A DNA stretch of 64,000 bases from Mesorhizobium sp. WSM3860 (GTDB lineage: Bacteria; Pseudomonadota; Alphaproteobacteria; Rhizobiales; Rhizobiaceae). This document shows positions 28,182 through 38,700 of the stretch, in pieces. Location of the stretch: NCBI RefSeq assembly GCF_002294995.1, contig NZ_NSGF01000003.1, positions 248,001-312,000 on the forward strand. Direction: 5' to 3'. The notes under the pieces are model-generated. The model searched no databases, was not told the DNA's origin, and was given only the letters and a program-made list of their open reading frames with translations. Each line of letters starts with the position of its first letter. Position 1 is the first letter of the stretch. The position numbers and the translations under genes are program-made.

Positions 28182-29024
28182 TCAGGCAGCTTTGACCGCC
28201 CTGCCCTTGAGATCGAGGATATCGACGCGCACCAGCGCGTCCTGGCTAGCCGGAACTTCGGGCAGCACATGCGCCCAGGTCAGGATCTCCATGCGGCCGT
28301 CGAAATGCTCGACCACCGCCGTGCAGCTTTCCACCCAGTCGCCGGTGTTGATGTATTGCACGTCGCCATAGCTTTCGATCGCGGCGTGATGGATGTGGCC
28401 GCAGATCACGCCGTTGACATGCGAGCGCCGCGCTTCCTCGGACAGCACCGTCTGGAACGATCCGATGAAGTTCACCGCCTTCTTCACCTTGACCTTCGCC
28501 CAGGACGAGAACGACCAGTAAGGCAGGCCGAGCAGGTGGCGCAGCCTGGTCACGACGCGATTGACCAGCATCGCCGTGTCATAGGCGTAGTCGCCGAGGT
28601 AAGCGAGCCACCGCTGGTTGTGCACGACAGTGTCGAACTGGTCGCCATGGATGACGAGCAGCCGCCTGCCGTCGGCGGTCTCATGAATGGCGCGGTCGGC
28701 AACGACGATGCCGCCGAAATGCACGCCCTGGAATTGGCGGGCGAACTCGTCGTGGTTGCCGGCGATGTAGGTGATCGAGGCGCCCTTGCGCGCCTTGCGC
28801 AGCAATTTCTGCACCACGTCGTTATGGCTCTGCGGCCAATGCCAGCTGCGCCGCAGGCGCCACCCGTCGACGATGTCGCCGACCAGGTAGATGGTATCGG
28901 CGTCATGGTGGCGCAGGAAGTCGATCAGGAAATCGGCCTTGGCCGCTTTCGAGCCGAGATGCACGTCGGAAATGAACATGGTGCGAAAAGTGCGGGGCTC
29001 TGGACCGGACATCGCGATTTCCAC
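28182..29024 (-). CDS. Metallophosphoesterase, UDP-2,3-diacylglucosamine diphosphatase (LpxH)-like
   Basis: A 280-residue calcineurin-like phosphoesterase. All metal motifs are present: DVHLGS, GDIVDGW, GNHDE, HGDQFD and GHIHHA. The insert between the metal blocks and the length are LpxH-like, a family that cleaves UDP-diacylglucosamine in lipid A synthesis. Alphaproteobacteria usually use LpxI for that step, so the true substrate may differ. A later ATG (MSGPEPRTFRT) is an alternative start. Confidence 0.78.
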   Translation of the reverse strand: MEIAMSGPEPRTFRTMFISDVHLGSKAAKADFLIDFLRHHDADTIYLVGDIVDGWRLRRSWHWPQSHNDVVQKLLRKARKGASITYIAGNHDEFARQFQGVHFGGIVVADRAIHETADGRRLLVIHGDQFDTVVHNQRWLAYLGDYAYDTAMLVNRVVTRLRHLLGLPYWSFSSWAKVKVKKAVNFIGSFQTVLSEEARRSHVNGVICGHIHHAAIESYGDVQYINTGDWVESCTAVVEHFDGRMEILTWAHVLPEVPASQDALVRVDILDLKGRAVKAA

Positions 29025-29130
29025 CTTTCTTTGGCGTGCCTATGCCTCGATTCATGCAACAACCGTATGACGGTTGCGGTTGGTCCAGCCCAGGCGCTAG
29101 CTTGCCGCCTTCGAAAAAGGAGAAATCACC

Positions 29131-29910
29131 ATGAATCTCGGCATTCGCGGCAAGAAGGCCATCGTCTGCGCCTCGAGCAAGGGCCTGGGGCGCGGCTGCG
29201 CGATGGCGCTCGCCGAAGCCGGCGTCAACCTTGTCGTCAACGGCCGCAACGCCGAGCTGTTGGCGAAGACGGCGCAGGAAATGCGCGAAAAATTCGGCGT
29301 CGAGGTGATCGAGATTGCCGGCGACGTCTCCAAGCCGGAAGTGCAGAAGGCATTGCTTGCCGCCTGCCCCGCCCCCGACATCCTGGTCAACAACAATGGC
29401 GGCCCGCCGCTTCGCGATTTCCGCGAGCTCGACCGCGCAAAAATCCTCGAAGGCGTGACGCAGAACATGGTGACGCCGATCGAGCTGATTCAGGCGGTGA
29501 TCGACGGCATGGCCAAGCGCGGCTTCGGCCGCATCGTCAACATCACCTCGCTGTCGGTCTATGTGCCGATCCCGGGCCTCGACCTGTCGTCCGGATCGCG
29601 CGCCGGCCTGACCTCGTTCCTTGCCGGCGTGGCGCGCACGGTGATCGACCGCAACGTCACCATCAACAGCCTGTTGCCCGGCAAGCTCGACACCGACCGG
29701 CTGCGCGGCCCGCATGAGGCCGGCACGCCGGAAGACCCGGCAGCGGCCGCCGCGCGCAAGGCCCGCATCAGCGCCGACGTACCGGCAAAGCGCCTCGGCA
29801 CACCGGAGGAATTCGGCCAGATCTGCGCCTTCCTCTGTTCGGTTCATGCCGGCTATCTCACTGGACAGAACATCCCCGTCGACGGCGGCCTCTACGTCAG
29901 TGCGTTCTGA
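29131..29910 (+). CDS. Atypical short-chain dehydrogenase/reductase family protein
   Basis: A 259-residue SDR. The cofactor loop is CASSKGLGRG and the NNNGGPP block stands in for NNAG. The usual catalytic YxxxK is replaced: in the aligned position the protein reads LSSGSRAGLT, so Tyr becomes Ser and Lys becomes Arg, while the upstream NITS serine remains. The C-terminal TGQNIPVDGGLY is normal. It would be annotated as 3-oxoacyl-ACP reductase-like, but ordinary reductase chemistry is doubtful. A good AAAGGAG site precedes ATG 29131. Confidence 0.85.
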   Translation: MNLGIRGKKAIVCASSKGLGRGCAMALAEAGVNLVVNGRNAELLAKTAQEMREKFGVEVIEIAGDVSKPEVQKALLAACPAPDILVNNNGGPPLRDFRELDRAKILEGVTQNMVTPIELIQAVIDGMAKRGFGRIVNITSLSVYVPIPGLDLSSGSRAGLTSFLAGVARTVIDRNVTINSLLPGKLDTDRLRGPHEAGTPEDPAAAAARKARISADVPAKRLGTPEEFGQICAFLCSVHAGYLTGQNIPVDGGLYVSAF

Positions 29911-30070
29911 CGAGCTCGTCTGTCCGCCGGAAGTTTCCGAGCCAACAGTCTGAAATGGATCGATTATTTTCGCTGCGGCATTGTGAACGCCAGGGCCGAT
30001 ATTTGGCGTCGCGAAGAATCGTCGCTGCATGCTAAAAGGCTCGAAAGCAGAAGCGCAGGGAGGGCCGCGA

Positions 30071-32392
30071 ATGGACGGCGAGAGCAAGAAAACGGCCCGA
30101 TCGAACCTCGATGAGGCCGCCCTCTTCTTCCACAAGCACCCCAGCCCGGGAAAGCTCGAAATCCAGGCGACCAAGCCGCTGGGCAACCAGCGGGATCTCG
30201 CGCTTGCCTATTCGCCGGGCGTTGCCGCTCCTTGTCTCGAGATACGCGACGATCCGGCGACCGCCGCCGACTACACGGCGCGCGCCAACCTCGTCGGCGT
30301 CGTCTCCAACGGCTCCGCCGTGCTTGGGCTGGGCAATATCGGCCCGCTCGCCTCCAAGCCGGTGATGGAAGGCAAGGCGGTGCTGTTCAAGAAATTCGCC
30401 GGCATCGACGTCTTCGACATCGAGATCGATGCGCCCGAAATCGAGCGCATGGTCGAGACGGTGGCCGCGCTCGAGCCGACCTTCGGCGGTATCAATCTCG
30501 AGGACATCAAGGCGCCTGAATGCTTCGAGGTCGAGCAGCGGCTGAAGGCCCGCATGGGCATTCCGGTTTTCCATGACGACCAGCATGGCACGGCAATCAT
30601 CGTCGCCGCCGCGGTGCTCAACGGTCTCGAATTCGCCGGCAAATCGATCTCCGACATTAAGATCGTCACCTCCGGCGCGGGCGCTGCGGCGCTCGCCTGC
30701 CTCAACCTTTTGGTTTCGCTCGGGGCCAAGGTCGAAAACATCTGGGTCACCGATCGTTTCGGCGTCGCCTACAAAGGCCGCCTCGAGGAGATGGACCGCT
30801 GGAAAGACCTTTATGTGAAGGATACCCAGGCGCGCACGCTGGTTGATGTCATCGCCGGCGCCGACGTCTTTCTCGGCCTCTCCGCCGCCGGCGTGCTGAA
30901 GCCCGAACTCCTGCAGCATATGGCGCCGAAGCCGCTGATCCTGGCGCTCGCCAACCCGACGCCGGAGATCATGCCGGAGGTTGCGCGCGCGGCACGGCCC
31001 GACGCCATGATCTGCACCGGGCGCTCCGATTTTCCCAATCAAGTCAATAATGTGCTGTGTTTTCCCTACATCTTCCGCGGCGCGCTGGACTGCGGGGCGA
31101 GCGCCATCAACGAGGAGATGAAGATGGCCGCGGTCAGGGCGATCGCGTCGTTGGCGCGCGAAGAGCCCTCGGACGTCGCCGCGCGCGCCTATTCCGGCGA
31201 GACGCCGGTCTTCGGCCCGGACTTCCTGATCCCCTCGCCCTTCGACCCTCGGCTGATCCTGCGCATCGCGCCGGCGGTGGCGAAAGCCGCCTGCGACACC
31301 GGCGTGGCAACGCGGCCGATCACCGATTTCTCGGCCTATATCGACAAGCTCAACCGCTTCGTCTTCCGCTCCGGCCTGGTGATGAAACCGGTGTTCTCCT
31401 CGGCCAAGGCCGCCAGCGCCAAGCGGGTCATCTATGCCGACGGCGAGGACGAGCGCGTGCTGCGGGCGGCACAGGTGGTCCTGGAGGAAGGCATCGCCGA
31501 GCCGATCCTGATAGGCCGCCCGCATGTCGTGGAAGTCCGGCTGAAGCGTTACGGGTTGCGCATCCGGCCAGGCGCCGATTTCGGCCTGATCAACCCGGAG
31601 GACGATCCGCGCTACCGGCACTATGTCGACCTCTTGATCGAGCTCGCCGGCCGCCGCGGTATAACGACGGAGGCCGCCCGCACCATGGTGCGCACCAACA
31701 ATACGGTGATCGCCGCGCTTGCGTTGAAGCGCGGCGATGCGGATGCGATGATTTGCGGCCTCGAGGGCCGCTTTGAGCGCCACCTACGCAATGTCACGCT
31801 GATCATCGGACCGCGTCCCGGCATCAAGGACCGCGATCTCTCGACGCTGTCGATGCTGATCTCGCAGCGCGGCATCATCTTCCTCACCGACACCCATGTC
31901 TCGGTCGATCCGACGGCGGAGGAGATCGCCGAGATGACCGTGTTGGCGGCGGAAGAAATCCAGCGCTTCGGCATCGAGCCGAAGGCAGCGCTGCTGTCGC
32001 ATTCGGATTTCGGCTCACGCGATTCACCCGGCGCACTCAAGATGCGCCAAGCCGCTGCCATCCTCGCCCGCATCGCGCCGGAACTGCAGTGCGACGGCGA
32101 GATGCATGCCGACTCGGCTCTTTCCGAGCATCTGCGCCAGCGCGTCTACCCGCATTCGCGGCTGAAAGGGGAAGCCAATCTGCTGGTGTTCCCGAACCTC
32201 GATTCGGCCAACATCACACTGACGGCGCTGCGTGCCATGATGGACGCGCTGCATGTCGGGCCGATCCTGCTCGGCACCGACAAGCCCGCGCACATCCTGA
32301 CGCCTTCGGTGACCTCGCGCGGCGTCGTCAATATGACGGCGCTGGCGGTGGTCGAGGCGGCGCACAAGGCGCAGGCGCTCGCCCCGATCTAA
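30071..32392 (+). CDS. maeB: NADP-dependent malic enzyme with C-terminal phosphotransacetylase-like domain
   Basis: A 773-residue two-domain enzyme. The malic enzyme part (about residues 1-430) decarboxylates malate to pyruvate; it has [21 protein letters not shown] and the Rossmann segment [13 protein letters not shown]. The PTA-like domain (about 440-773, [18 protein letters not shown] at the end) is usually regulatory in MaeB proteins and lacks independent activity. ATG 30071 has an AGGGAGG site and is preferred to an upstream start at 30029. In rhizobia malic enzymes supply pyruvate/acetyl-CoA during growth on dicarboxylates. Confidence 0.94.
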   Translation: MDGESKKTARSNLDEAALFFHKHPSPGKLEIQATKPLGNQRDLALAYSPGVAAPCLEIRDDPATAADYTARANLVGVVSNGSAVLGLGNIGPLASKPVMEGKAVLFKKFAGIDVFDIEIDAPEIERMVETVAALEPTFGGINLEDIKAPECFEVEQRLKARMGIPVFHDDQHGTAIIVAAAVLNGLEFAGKSISDIKIVTSGAGAAALACLNLLVSLGAKVENIWVTDRFGVAYKGRLEEMDRWKDLYVKDTQARTLVDVIAGADVFLGLSAAGVLKPELLQHMAPKPLILALANPTPEIMPEVARAARPDAMICTGRSDFPNQVNNVLCFPYIFRGALDCGASAINEEMKMAAVRAIASLAREEPSDVAARAYSGETPVFGPDFLIPSPFDPRLILRIAPAVAKAACDTGVATRPITDFSAYIDKLNRFVFRSGLVMKPVFSSAKAASAKRVIYADGEDERVLRAAQVVLEEGIAEPILIGRPHVVEVRLKRYGLRIRPGADFGLINPEDDPRYRHYVDLLIELAGRRGITTEAARTMVRTNNTVIAALALKRGDADAMICGLEGRFERHLRNVTLIIGPRPGIKDRDLSTLSMLISQRGIIFLTDTHVSVDPTAEEIAEMTVLAAEEIQRFGIEPKAALLSHSDFGSRDSPGALKMRQAAAILARIAPELQCDGEMHADSALSEHLRQRVYPHSRLKGEANLLVFPNLDSANITLTALRAMMDALHVGPILLGTDKPAHILTPSVTSRGVVNMTALAVVEAAHKAQALAPI

Positions 32393-32505
32393 GTTGAGTT
32401 GGCTGGCGAGCCGGCGCCAAGGCCGAATTGTGTTGGGGTAGTAAGCTAGCGAAGAGTTAACCACGCACGCGGTAGCCTTCCACAGGCAATCGGGATTCCA
32501 GGCGG

Positions 32506-33720
32506 ATGCAGGGGTTGAAGCTGACGCACTTTGCTGCGCTGCTTGCAGCGTTGGCGGCGTCGGCTGTCGCCGTGACTGAGCCGCAGGCGGCTTCTCGCAC
32601 GTGCCGCCAACTCGCAGCGGAGCTTGCAGCCACGCGCGGCGGTGGCGGTGGTCCGGGCCTGATCCGTAAATATAACGATGCGATCGCCCGCCAGCGCGAG
32701 CAGCTGGCCAAGGCGCGCAGCCGCGCCGGTGATGCCAATTGCGGCTTCACGCTGTTTTCGCGCAATGCCGGCCAATGCGCGGCGATCAATGCCTCGATAG
32801 AGCGCATGAAGGCCAATCTCGACACCTTGCAGGCGAGGCGCGAGCGGCTGGCCGGCGGCGGCGCGCGGCGCGACCGCAGCCGCATTCTCGCGGCGCTCGA
32901 CGCCAATGGTTGCCGCGATGACGAAGTCGAGCCGCATCGCGCGCCGATCCAGGAGGCCGTCCCCGACAATGGCGACGGCAATCTGTTCGAGCAGCTTTTC
33001 GGCCGTGGTGACCAGGAGATCGAGACGCTCGACACGCCTGGGGCGCCCGAGGCTCCGCCGGACGATCCCAGCGTGCGCAACATCCGGCGGGTCATCAACC
33101 AACCCGACGGCATGGACCTGCCGAGGATGAACGGCGAGTTCCTCACCGTCTGCGTGCGCACCTGCGACGGCTATTTCTTCCCGATGTCGAACGCCGCCTC
33201 TGTTGGCGATTTCGAGCGCGATCAGAAGAATTGCGAATCGAGCTGCCCCGGCACCGAGATGCAGGTCTTCTACACGCGCGGCATGGACGATGACGCCGGC
33301 AACATGACATCCTCGGCGACCGGCCGTCCCTACGGCGAACTGCCGACGGCCTATCTCTACAAGCAGGCCAACTACTCGCGGCCGCCGCAATGCGGCTGCA
33401 ACGCCCAAGGCGAAAACTTCTCGATCATAGGCGGCAATCCGCCCAATCCGGAGCAGTCGCAGCCGGACAGCGGGGCGACGACCCTCGTGCCGGCGCCCGC
33501 TGCCAAGCCCGATCCTGGCGCCGATCCCGAAACGCTCGCCAATGCTGCAGGCGGGCTCGACCGCGCGGCCATCAAGCAGTTGACCGCCAAGGTGCCCGTG
33601 TCACCGGTCTCGGCCCTGCCGCCGGAACAGCGCAAGGTCAGGGTCGTCGGGCCAGCGTTCCTTCCCGACCCATCAGCGGCAATAGATCTGCAAGCTCCGG
33701 CCCGGAAGACCGCCCAGTAA
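32506..33720 (+). CDS. Secreted DUF2865 domain protein
   Basis: A 404-residue exported protein with a signal peptide ending near residue 29 (AAS). After a coiled-coil-like region (about 35-115), a cysteine-rich DUF2865 domain (about 205-310) contains [22 protein letters not shown] and QCGCN. The C-terminal third is Pro/Ala rich. Function unknown; the family is common in Hyphomicrobiales. The last 83 bp overlap the end of the convergent gltX gene. Confidence 0.83.
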   Translation: MQGLKLTHFAALLAALAASAVAVTEPQAASRTCRQLAAELAATRGGGGGPGLIRKYNDAIARQREQLAKARSRAGDANCGFTLFSRNAGQCAAINASIERMKANLDTLQARRERLAGGGARRDRSRILAALDANGCRDDEVEPHRAPIQEAVPDNGDGNLFEQLFGRGDQEIETLDTPGAPEAPPDDPSVRNIRRVINQPDGMDLPRMNGEFLTVCVRTCDGYFFPMSNAASVGDFERDQKNCESSCPGTEMQVFYTRGMDDDAGNMTSSATGRPYGELPTAYLYKQANYSRPPQCGCNAQGENFSIIGGNPPNPEQSQPDSGATTLVPAPAAKPDPGADPETLANAAGGLDRAAIKQLTAKVPVSPVSALPPEQRKVRVVGPAFLPDPSAAIDLQAPARKTAQ

Positions 33721-35011
33721 GGGCAAGCCGCAGCGGCATGAACAGCGGCTTGCCCTTGCGGCCCGTCGCTTCCTTGATCTTGCCGGTCCAATCCTTCCAG
33801 ACGGTGCCGTTCCAAGGCTCCTCCGGCAACAGATCGAACGCCTGGTGGAGGAAGTCACGGTCCTCGCCGGAAAATTCCGCCGGCTCCTGCGGCCCGTCGC
33901 TCAGGATTCGCCACCAGGCGACGGCGTCGGACAAACGGTCGATATTGCCTCGCACGGCGAGCCAGAAGGGCTCGGCCCTGTCGCCGGAAATGCCGAGCAC
34001 AATCAGCCGGTCGCGCGCCTCCTCGAACGGCATTTTGTGCATCAGCGTGCGGTTGAGCACGAAAAGCTCGTCGGGATCGAACTTGGCGGCAGACTTGGAT
34101 GTCGCGGCCGGGTCGAAATGGCTGGCGAGTTCATTGAGATCGTGCGCTGCCGTGACATTTTCCGATGTGCCAACGAGCACGGCAAGCGATGCGACAGCCA
34201 TCGGCTCGATGCCGTCCTCGCGCAGGCTTTCGATCGACAGCGCGCCGGTGCGCTTCGACAGCCCCTCGCCCGACACGGTGGTCAAGAGATTGTGGTGCCC
34301 GAACACCGGCGGCTCAGCGCCCAGCGCCTGGAACAAGGCGATCTGCACGCCGGTGTTGGTGACGTGGTCGTCGCCGCGGATGACATGGGTGACGCCCATC
34401 TCGATGTCGTCGACCACCGAAGGCAGCGTGTAGAGATAAGTACCGTCCTCACGCACCAGGACCGGGTCCGACAGTGAGGCGAGATCGACGGTCTCCTCGC
34501 CGCGCACAAGGTCGTTCCAGTGCACCTCGGTCCGTTCCGGCTGCAGCGGGTCGCCGGCGAAGTTGGGCAAAAGAAAGCGCCAGTGCGGCCGGCGCCCGTC
34601 GGATTCGTATTCGGCCACCTGCTCCGGCGTCAGCGTCAATGCCTCGCGGCCATAGACCGGCGGCAGGCCGCGCGTGCGGCGCACCTTGCGGCGCAGGTCG
34701 AGCTCCTCCGGCGTTTCGTAGCAGGCATAAAGCACGCGCGCGGCTTTCAGCCGCTCCACCGCGGCGTCATAGACTTCAAAGCGACGCGACTGGTACTCGG
34801 TAACGTCGGGAAAAATGCCGAGCCAATGCAGGTCGTAGAGAATTGAATCGGCGAATTCCTGCGTCGAACGGAGAACGTCGGTATCGTCGAAGCGCTGGAT
34901 GTAGCGGCCCTTGTTGTTCATGGCGAAAAGCCAGTTGAACAGCGCGGTGCGGGCATTGCCGATGTGGATGCGGCCGGTCGGCGACGGGGCGAAACGAACG
35001 GTAACTGTCAT
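33638..35011 (-). CDS. gltX: Glutamyl-tRNA synthetase (class Ic, short paralogue type)
   Basis: A 457-residue synthetase. The HIGH-type motif is [14 protein letters not shown] near residue 15 and the KMSKS-type motif is GLSKRTG. The motif after the first strand reads RFDDTD rather than the more common RIEDTD. ATG 35011 is chosen because [13 protein letters not shown] is the canonical N-terminus; a long upstream opening would add 90 unrelated residues. Many alphaproteobacteria carry two GltX copies; which one this is cannot be decided from the window. The 3' end overlaps the DUF2865 gene. Confidence 0.92.
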   Translation of the reverse strand: MTVTVRFAPSPTGRIHIGNARTALFNWLFAMNNKGRYIQRFDDTDVLRSTQEFADSILYDLHWLGIFPDVTEYQSRRFEVYDAAVERLKAARVLYACYETPEELDLRRKVRRTRGLPPVYGREALTLTPEQVAEYESDGRRPHWRFLLPNFAGDPLQPERTEVHWNDLVRGEETVDLASLSDPVLVREDGTYLYTLPSVVDDIEMGVTHVIRGDDHVTNTGVQIALFQALGAEPPVFGHHNLLTTVSGEGLSKRTGALSIESLREDGIEPMAVASLAVLVGTSENVTAAHDLNELASHFDPAATSKSAAKFDPDELFVLNRTLMHKMPFEEARDRLIVLGISGDRAEPFWLAVRGNIDRLSDAVAWWRILSDGPQEPAEFSGEDRDFLHQAFDLLPEEPWNGTVWKDWTGKIKEATGRKGKPLFMPLRLALTGRSSGPELADLLPLMGREGTLARRP

Positions 35012-35452
35012 GAGCGGGGCGTAGCGAATGCTTCTAGGCTTGACAAGACACGCCCCCGCGCAGGGCAACAGATAGTGCAAGCCAGCTAAAATGAAAAGCC
35101 GCTCGTCGGGCTCGGCTCCGGGCAACCCGGCGAACTGATCGCAATAACCGTCAAATCCAAGCTTTTCGAGGCGCCTTTCTGTCCCCGTTATCCACATATG
35201 TGACACACAACATATTGGGGTCACAAAACCTACAAAAACGAATCCTTGACGGGTCAGAACGAGTCGCTTTTTATAGGCCATGCGCTCCTGTTGCGGGCGT
35301 GGCCGGAGAGTTCAGAGGCCGGTCTTTTTTCCCGGATTTTGTGCGTTTTGCCCACATTTCCGCCCGTTCGCGAGGCCGGCGGAAGCGTTGGGAATGGTGG
35401 GGCTTGGGTGGGCGAAAGGGAGAATTGTCGGGCTGGAAAAAATGATCTGTTA

Positions 35453-35497
35453 ACACTATATTTAGCGTTTGCAGGCAGGCTCGACCCTAGATAGTGT
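35453..35497 (+). promoter_or_regulatory. Two candidate NrdR boxes upstream of nrdJ
   Basis: Box 1 at 35453-35468 reads ACACTATATTTAGCGT and has a perfect left half of the NrdR palindrome. Box 2 at 35482-35497 ends GATAGTGT, a near-perfect right half with a degenerate left half. The box starts are 29 bp apart, close to the roughly three helical turns seen for paired NrdR sites. NrdR is the zinc-finger/ATP-cone repressor of ribonucleotide reductase genes; its gene is not in the window. Confidence 0.6.
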
Positions 35498-35625
35498 GAA
35501 CCTCCCCTCTTCCGAGGGAATCGAAAAAGTTTCAGTTTTGAGGGACCCGCGGGTCGGCCTGCAGCCTGGTGAGCGCCTGGAAGGGCGTTTGCTTGTCGGC
35601 ATGGTGCTGCCCGCGACGAGGAGAA

Positions 35626-35651
35626 TGCCGGCGTCACCTGCGACGCCGGCA
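35626..35651 (+). promoter_or_regulatory. Leader hairpin before nrdJ
   Basis: A perfect 10-bp stem, TGCCGGCGTC (35626-35635) and GACGCCGGCA (35642-35651), with a 6-nt loop, lies 80 bp before the nrdJ start. There is no following U-tract. It may be a leader structure or an attenuator element; no cobalamin riboswitch core was recognised. Confidence 0.5.
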
Positions 35652-35731
35652 AACGGCGGACCGTGCTTTTCGCCTGGCGGGGCAGCAATCCCGGGGAAAA
35701 GCGCTATATGTAGACAAAAGGGACCGGACCA

Positions 35732-38700
35732 ATGCGCATCGAGCGTCGCTTCACCAAGCCAGGACAAGCAGGTCAAGAAGGGGCAGCCTATGCGGAGATC
35801 GAATTCCGCAAGGCCCTGTCGGAGATCAAGAATCCCGACGGCTCCGTGGTGTTCCGCCTCGACAACATCGATGTCCCGGCGCAGTTCAGCCAGGTCGCGG
35901 CCGACATCCTGGCCCAAAAATATTTCCGCAAGGCCGGCGTGCCGGCCCGCCTGAAGAAGGTCGAGGAGAACGACGTCCCCTCCTTCCTGTGGCGTTCGGT
36001 TGCCGACGAGACCGAACTCGCCAAGCTCCCCGAGGCCGAGCGCTATGGTTCGGAAACCGATGCCCGCCAGGTCTTCGACCGGCTGTCCGGCACCTGGACC
36101 TATTGGGGCTGGAAGGGCGGCTACTTCAAGTCGGAAGAAGATGCCCGCGCCTTCCGCGACGAGCTTGCCTATATGCTCGCCACTCAGCGCGTGGCGCCGA
36201 ACTCGCCGCAATGGTTCAACACCGGCCTGCACTGGGCCTATGGCATCGACGGGCCGAGCCAGGGTCACTTCTATGTCGACCCCTTCACCGGCAAGCTGAC
36301 CAAGTCGAAGTCTTCCTACGAGCACCCGCAGCCGCATGCCTGCTTCATCCAGGGCGTGCAGGACGACCTCGTCAACGAGGGCGGCATCATGGACCTGTGG
36401 GTGCGCGAGGCGCGCCTGTTCAAGTATGGCTCCGGCACCGGCTCCAACTTCTCGCTGCTGCGCGGCGAAGGCGAAAAGCTGTCCGGCGGCGGCCGCTCGT
36501 CCGGCCTGATGAGCTTCCTCAAGATCGGCGACCGCGCGGCAGGCGCCATCAAGTCGGGCGGCACGACGCGCCGCGCCGCCAAGATGGTCATTGTCGACGT
36601 CGACCATCCCGATATCGAGGAGTTCATCGACTGGAAGGTCAATGAAGAGCAGAAGGTCGCCTCGCTGGTGACCGGCTCCAAGATCGTCAAGAAGCACCTC
36701 GAAGCGATCATGAAGGCCTGCGTCAATTGCGAAGGCCATGACGACGACTGCTTCGACCCGGCGATCAACACCGCGCTGAAGCGCGAGATCAAGGCGGCCA
36801 AGAAGGACGCCGTGCCGGAGAACTACATCTACCGGGTCATCCAGTTCGCCCGCCAGGGCTACACTTCGATGTCGTTCAAGACCTACGACACCGACTGGGA
36901 TTCGGATGCCTACCTGACCGTCTCCGGTCAGAACTCCAACAATTCGGTGTCGCTGAAGGACAATTTCCTGCGCGCGGTCGAGGCCGATGGCGACTGGCAG
37001 CTGACCGCCCGCAAGGACGGCAAGGCGCTGAAGACGCTGAAGGCGCGCGACCTGTGGGAAAAGATCGGCTACGCCGCCTGGGCGTCGGCCGATCCCGGCC
37101 TGCACTTCAACACGACGATGAACGACTGGCACACCTGCGCTTCGGCCGGTGCGATCCGGGCCTCCAATCCGTGCTCGGAATATATGTTCCTCGACGACAC
37201 GGCCTGCAACCTCGCTTCGATCAACCTCCTGCCCTACCGCAATGCCGACGGCACGATCGACATCGCCACTTACGAGCACACGGTGCGGCTGTGGACCATC
37301 GTGCTCGAGATCTCGGTGATGATGGCGCAGTTCCCGTCGAAGGAGATCGCCAAGCTCTCCTACGAATACCGCACGCTCGGCCTCGGCTACGCCAATATCG
37401 GCGGCCTGCTGATGACCTCCGGCATCCCCTACGATTCCGACGAGGGCCGCGCAATCTGCGCCGCGCTCACCGCGATCATGACCGGCACGGCCTACGCCAC
37501 TTCGGCCGAGATGGCGGCCGAGCTCGGCGCCTTCCCGGACTATGACCGCAACGCCCAGAACATGTTGCGCGTCATGCGCAACCACCGCCGCGCCGCCTAT
37601 GGCGACAAGGACGGCTACGAGAAGCTCGCCGTCAACCCGGTGCCGCTGGTCGCGTCCGATCTGAAGCAGCAGGCGCTCGCAGAGCACGCCCGCGCCGCCT
37701 GGGACCGCGCCATCGAGCTCGGCGAGGAGCATGGCTACCGCAATGCGCAGGCAACCGTGATCGCGCCGACCGGCACGATCGGCCTGGTCATGGATTGCGA
37801 CACCACCGGCATCGAGCCCGACTTCGCGCTGGTCAAGTTCAAGAAGCTCGCCGGCGGCGGCTACTTCAAGATCATCAACCGCGCCGTGCCGGAGGCGCTG
37901 CGCACGCTGGGCTACTCCGAAAGCCAGATCGCCGAGATCGAGGCCTATGCGGTCGGCCACGGCAACCTCAACCAGGCGCCCGACATCAATCCCGGCTCGC
38001 TGAAGGCCAAGGGTTTTTCCGACGACAAGATCGCGGCGCTGAACGCGGCGCTTAGGTCGGCCTTCGACATCAAGTTCGTCTTCAACCAGTGGACGCTGGG
38101 CGCCGACTGGGTGAAGGAGACGCTCGGCTTCACCGATGAGCAGCTCGGCGATTTCTCGTTCGAGATGCTGCCGGCGCTGGGCTTCTCCAGGAAGGACATC
38201 GAGGCCGCCAACATCCATGTCTGCGGTGCGATGACGCTGGAAGGCGCGCCGTTCCTGAAGGCCGAGCACCTCGCCGTGTTCGACTGCGCCAGCCCGTGCG
38301 GCAAGATCGGCAAGCGCTCGCTCTCGATCAACAGCCACATCCTGATGATGGCGGCGGCGCAGCCCTTCATCTCGGGCGCCATCTCCAAGACCATCAACAT
38401 GCCGAACGAGGCGACGGTCGAGGACGCCAAGAACGCCTACATGCTGTCCTGGAAGCTGGCGCTGAAGGCGAACGCCCTCTATCGCGACGGCTCGAAGCTG
38501 TCGCAGCCGCTCAATGCCTCGCTGCTAGCCGATGGCGAGGAGGACGAGGATGAGGCGGTCGAGCAGCTGATTGCGGCGCCCGCCGCGCAGCGCGCCGTGC
38601 AGGTGACCGAAAAGATCGTCGAGCGCGTCATCGAGCGTCTCTACCGCGACCGCGAAAAACTGCCGAACCGCCGCAAGGGCTACACGCAGAAGGCAGTCGT

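Larger units (their letters stand above)
35012..35731. other. 720-bp gap between gltX and nrdJ: promoters and nrdJ leader
   Basis: No convincing protein gene was found. The region holds the divergent promoters of gltX and nrdJ, a perfect DnaA-box sequence TTATCCACA (35188-35196), two candidate NrdR boxes (35453-35497) and a GC-rich leader hairpin (35626-35651). Confidence 0.6.

Noticed and set aside
35199..35225. CRP/FNR-like site TGTGAC...GTCACA in the gltX-nrdJ gap
   Set aside because: The half-sites are separated by 15 bp; CRP/FNR dimers need a 4-6 bp spacer.
35500..35731. Cobalamin riboswitch before nrdJ
   Set aside because: The conserved B12-box core and the GCCACTG segment are not visible; only a simple hairpin is present.
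35462..38338. Open minus-strand frame of about 958 codons opposite nrdJ
   Set aside because: It is a shadow of nrdJ in GC-rich sequence; nrdJ itself is unambiguous and the antisense translation has no recognisable domain.
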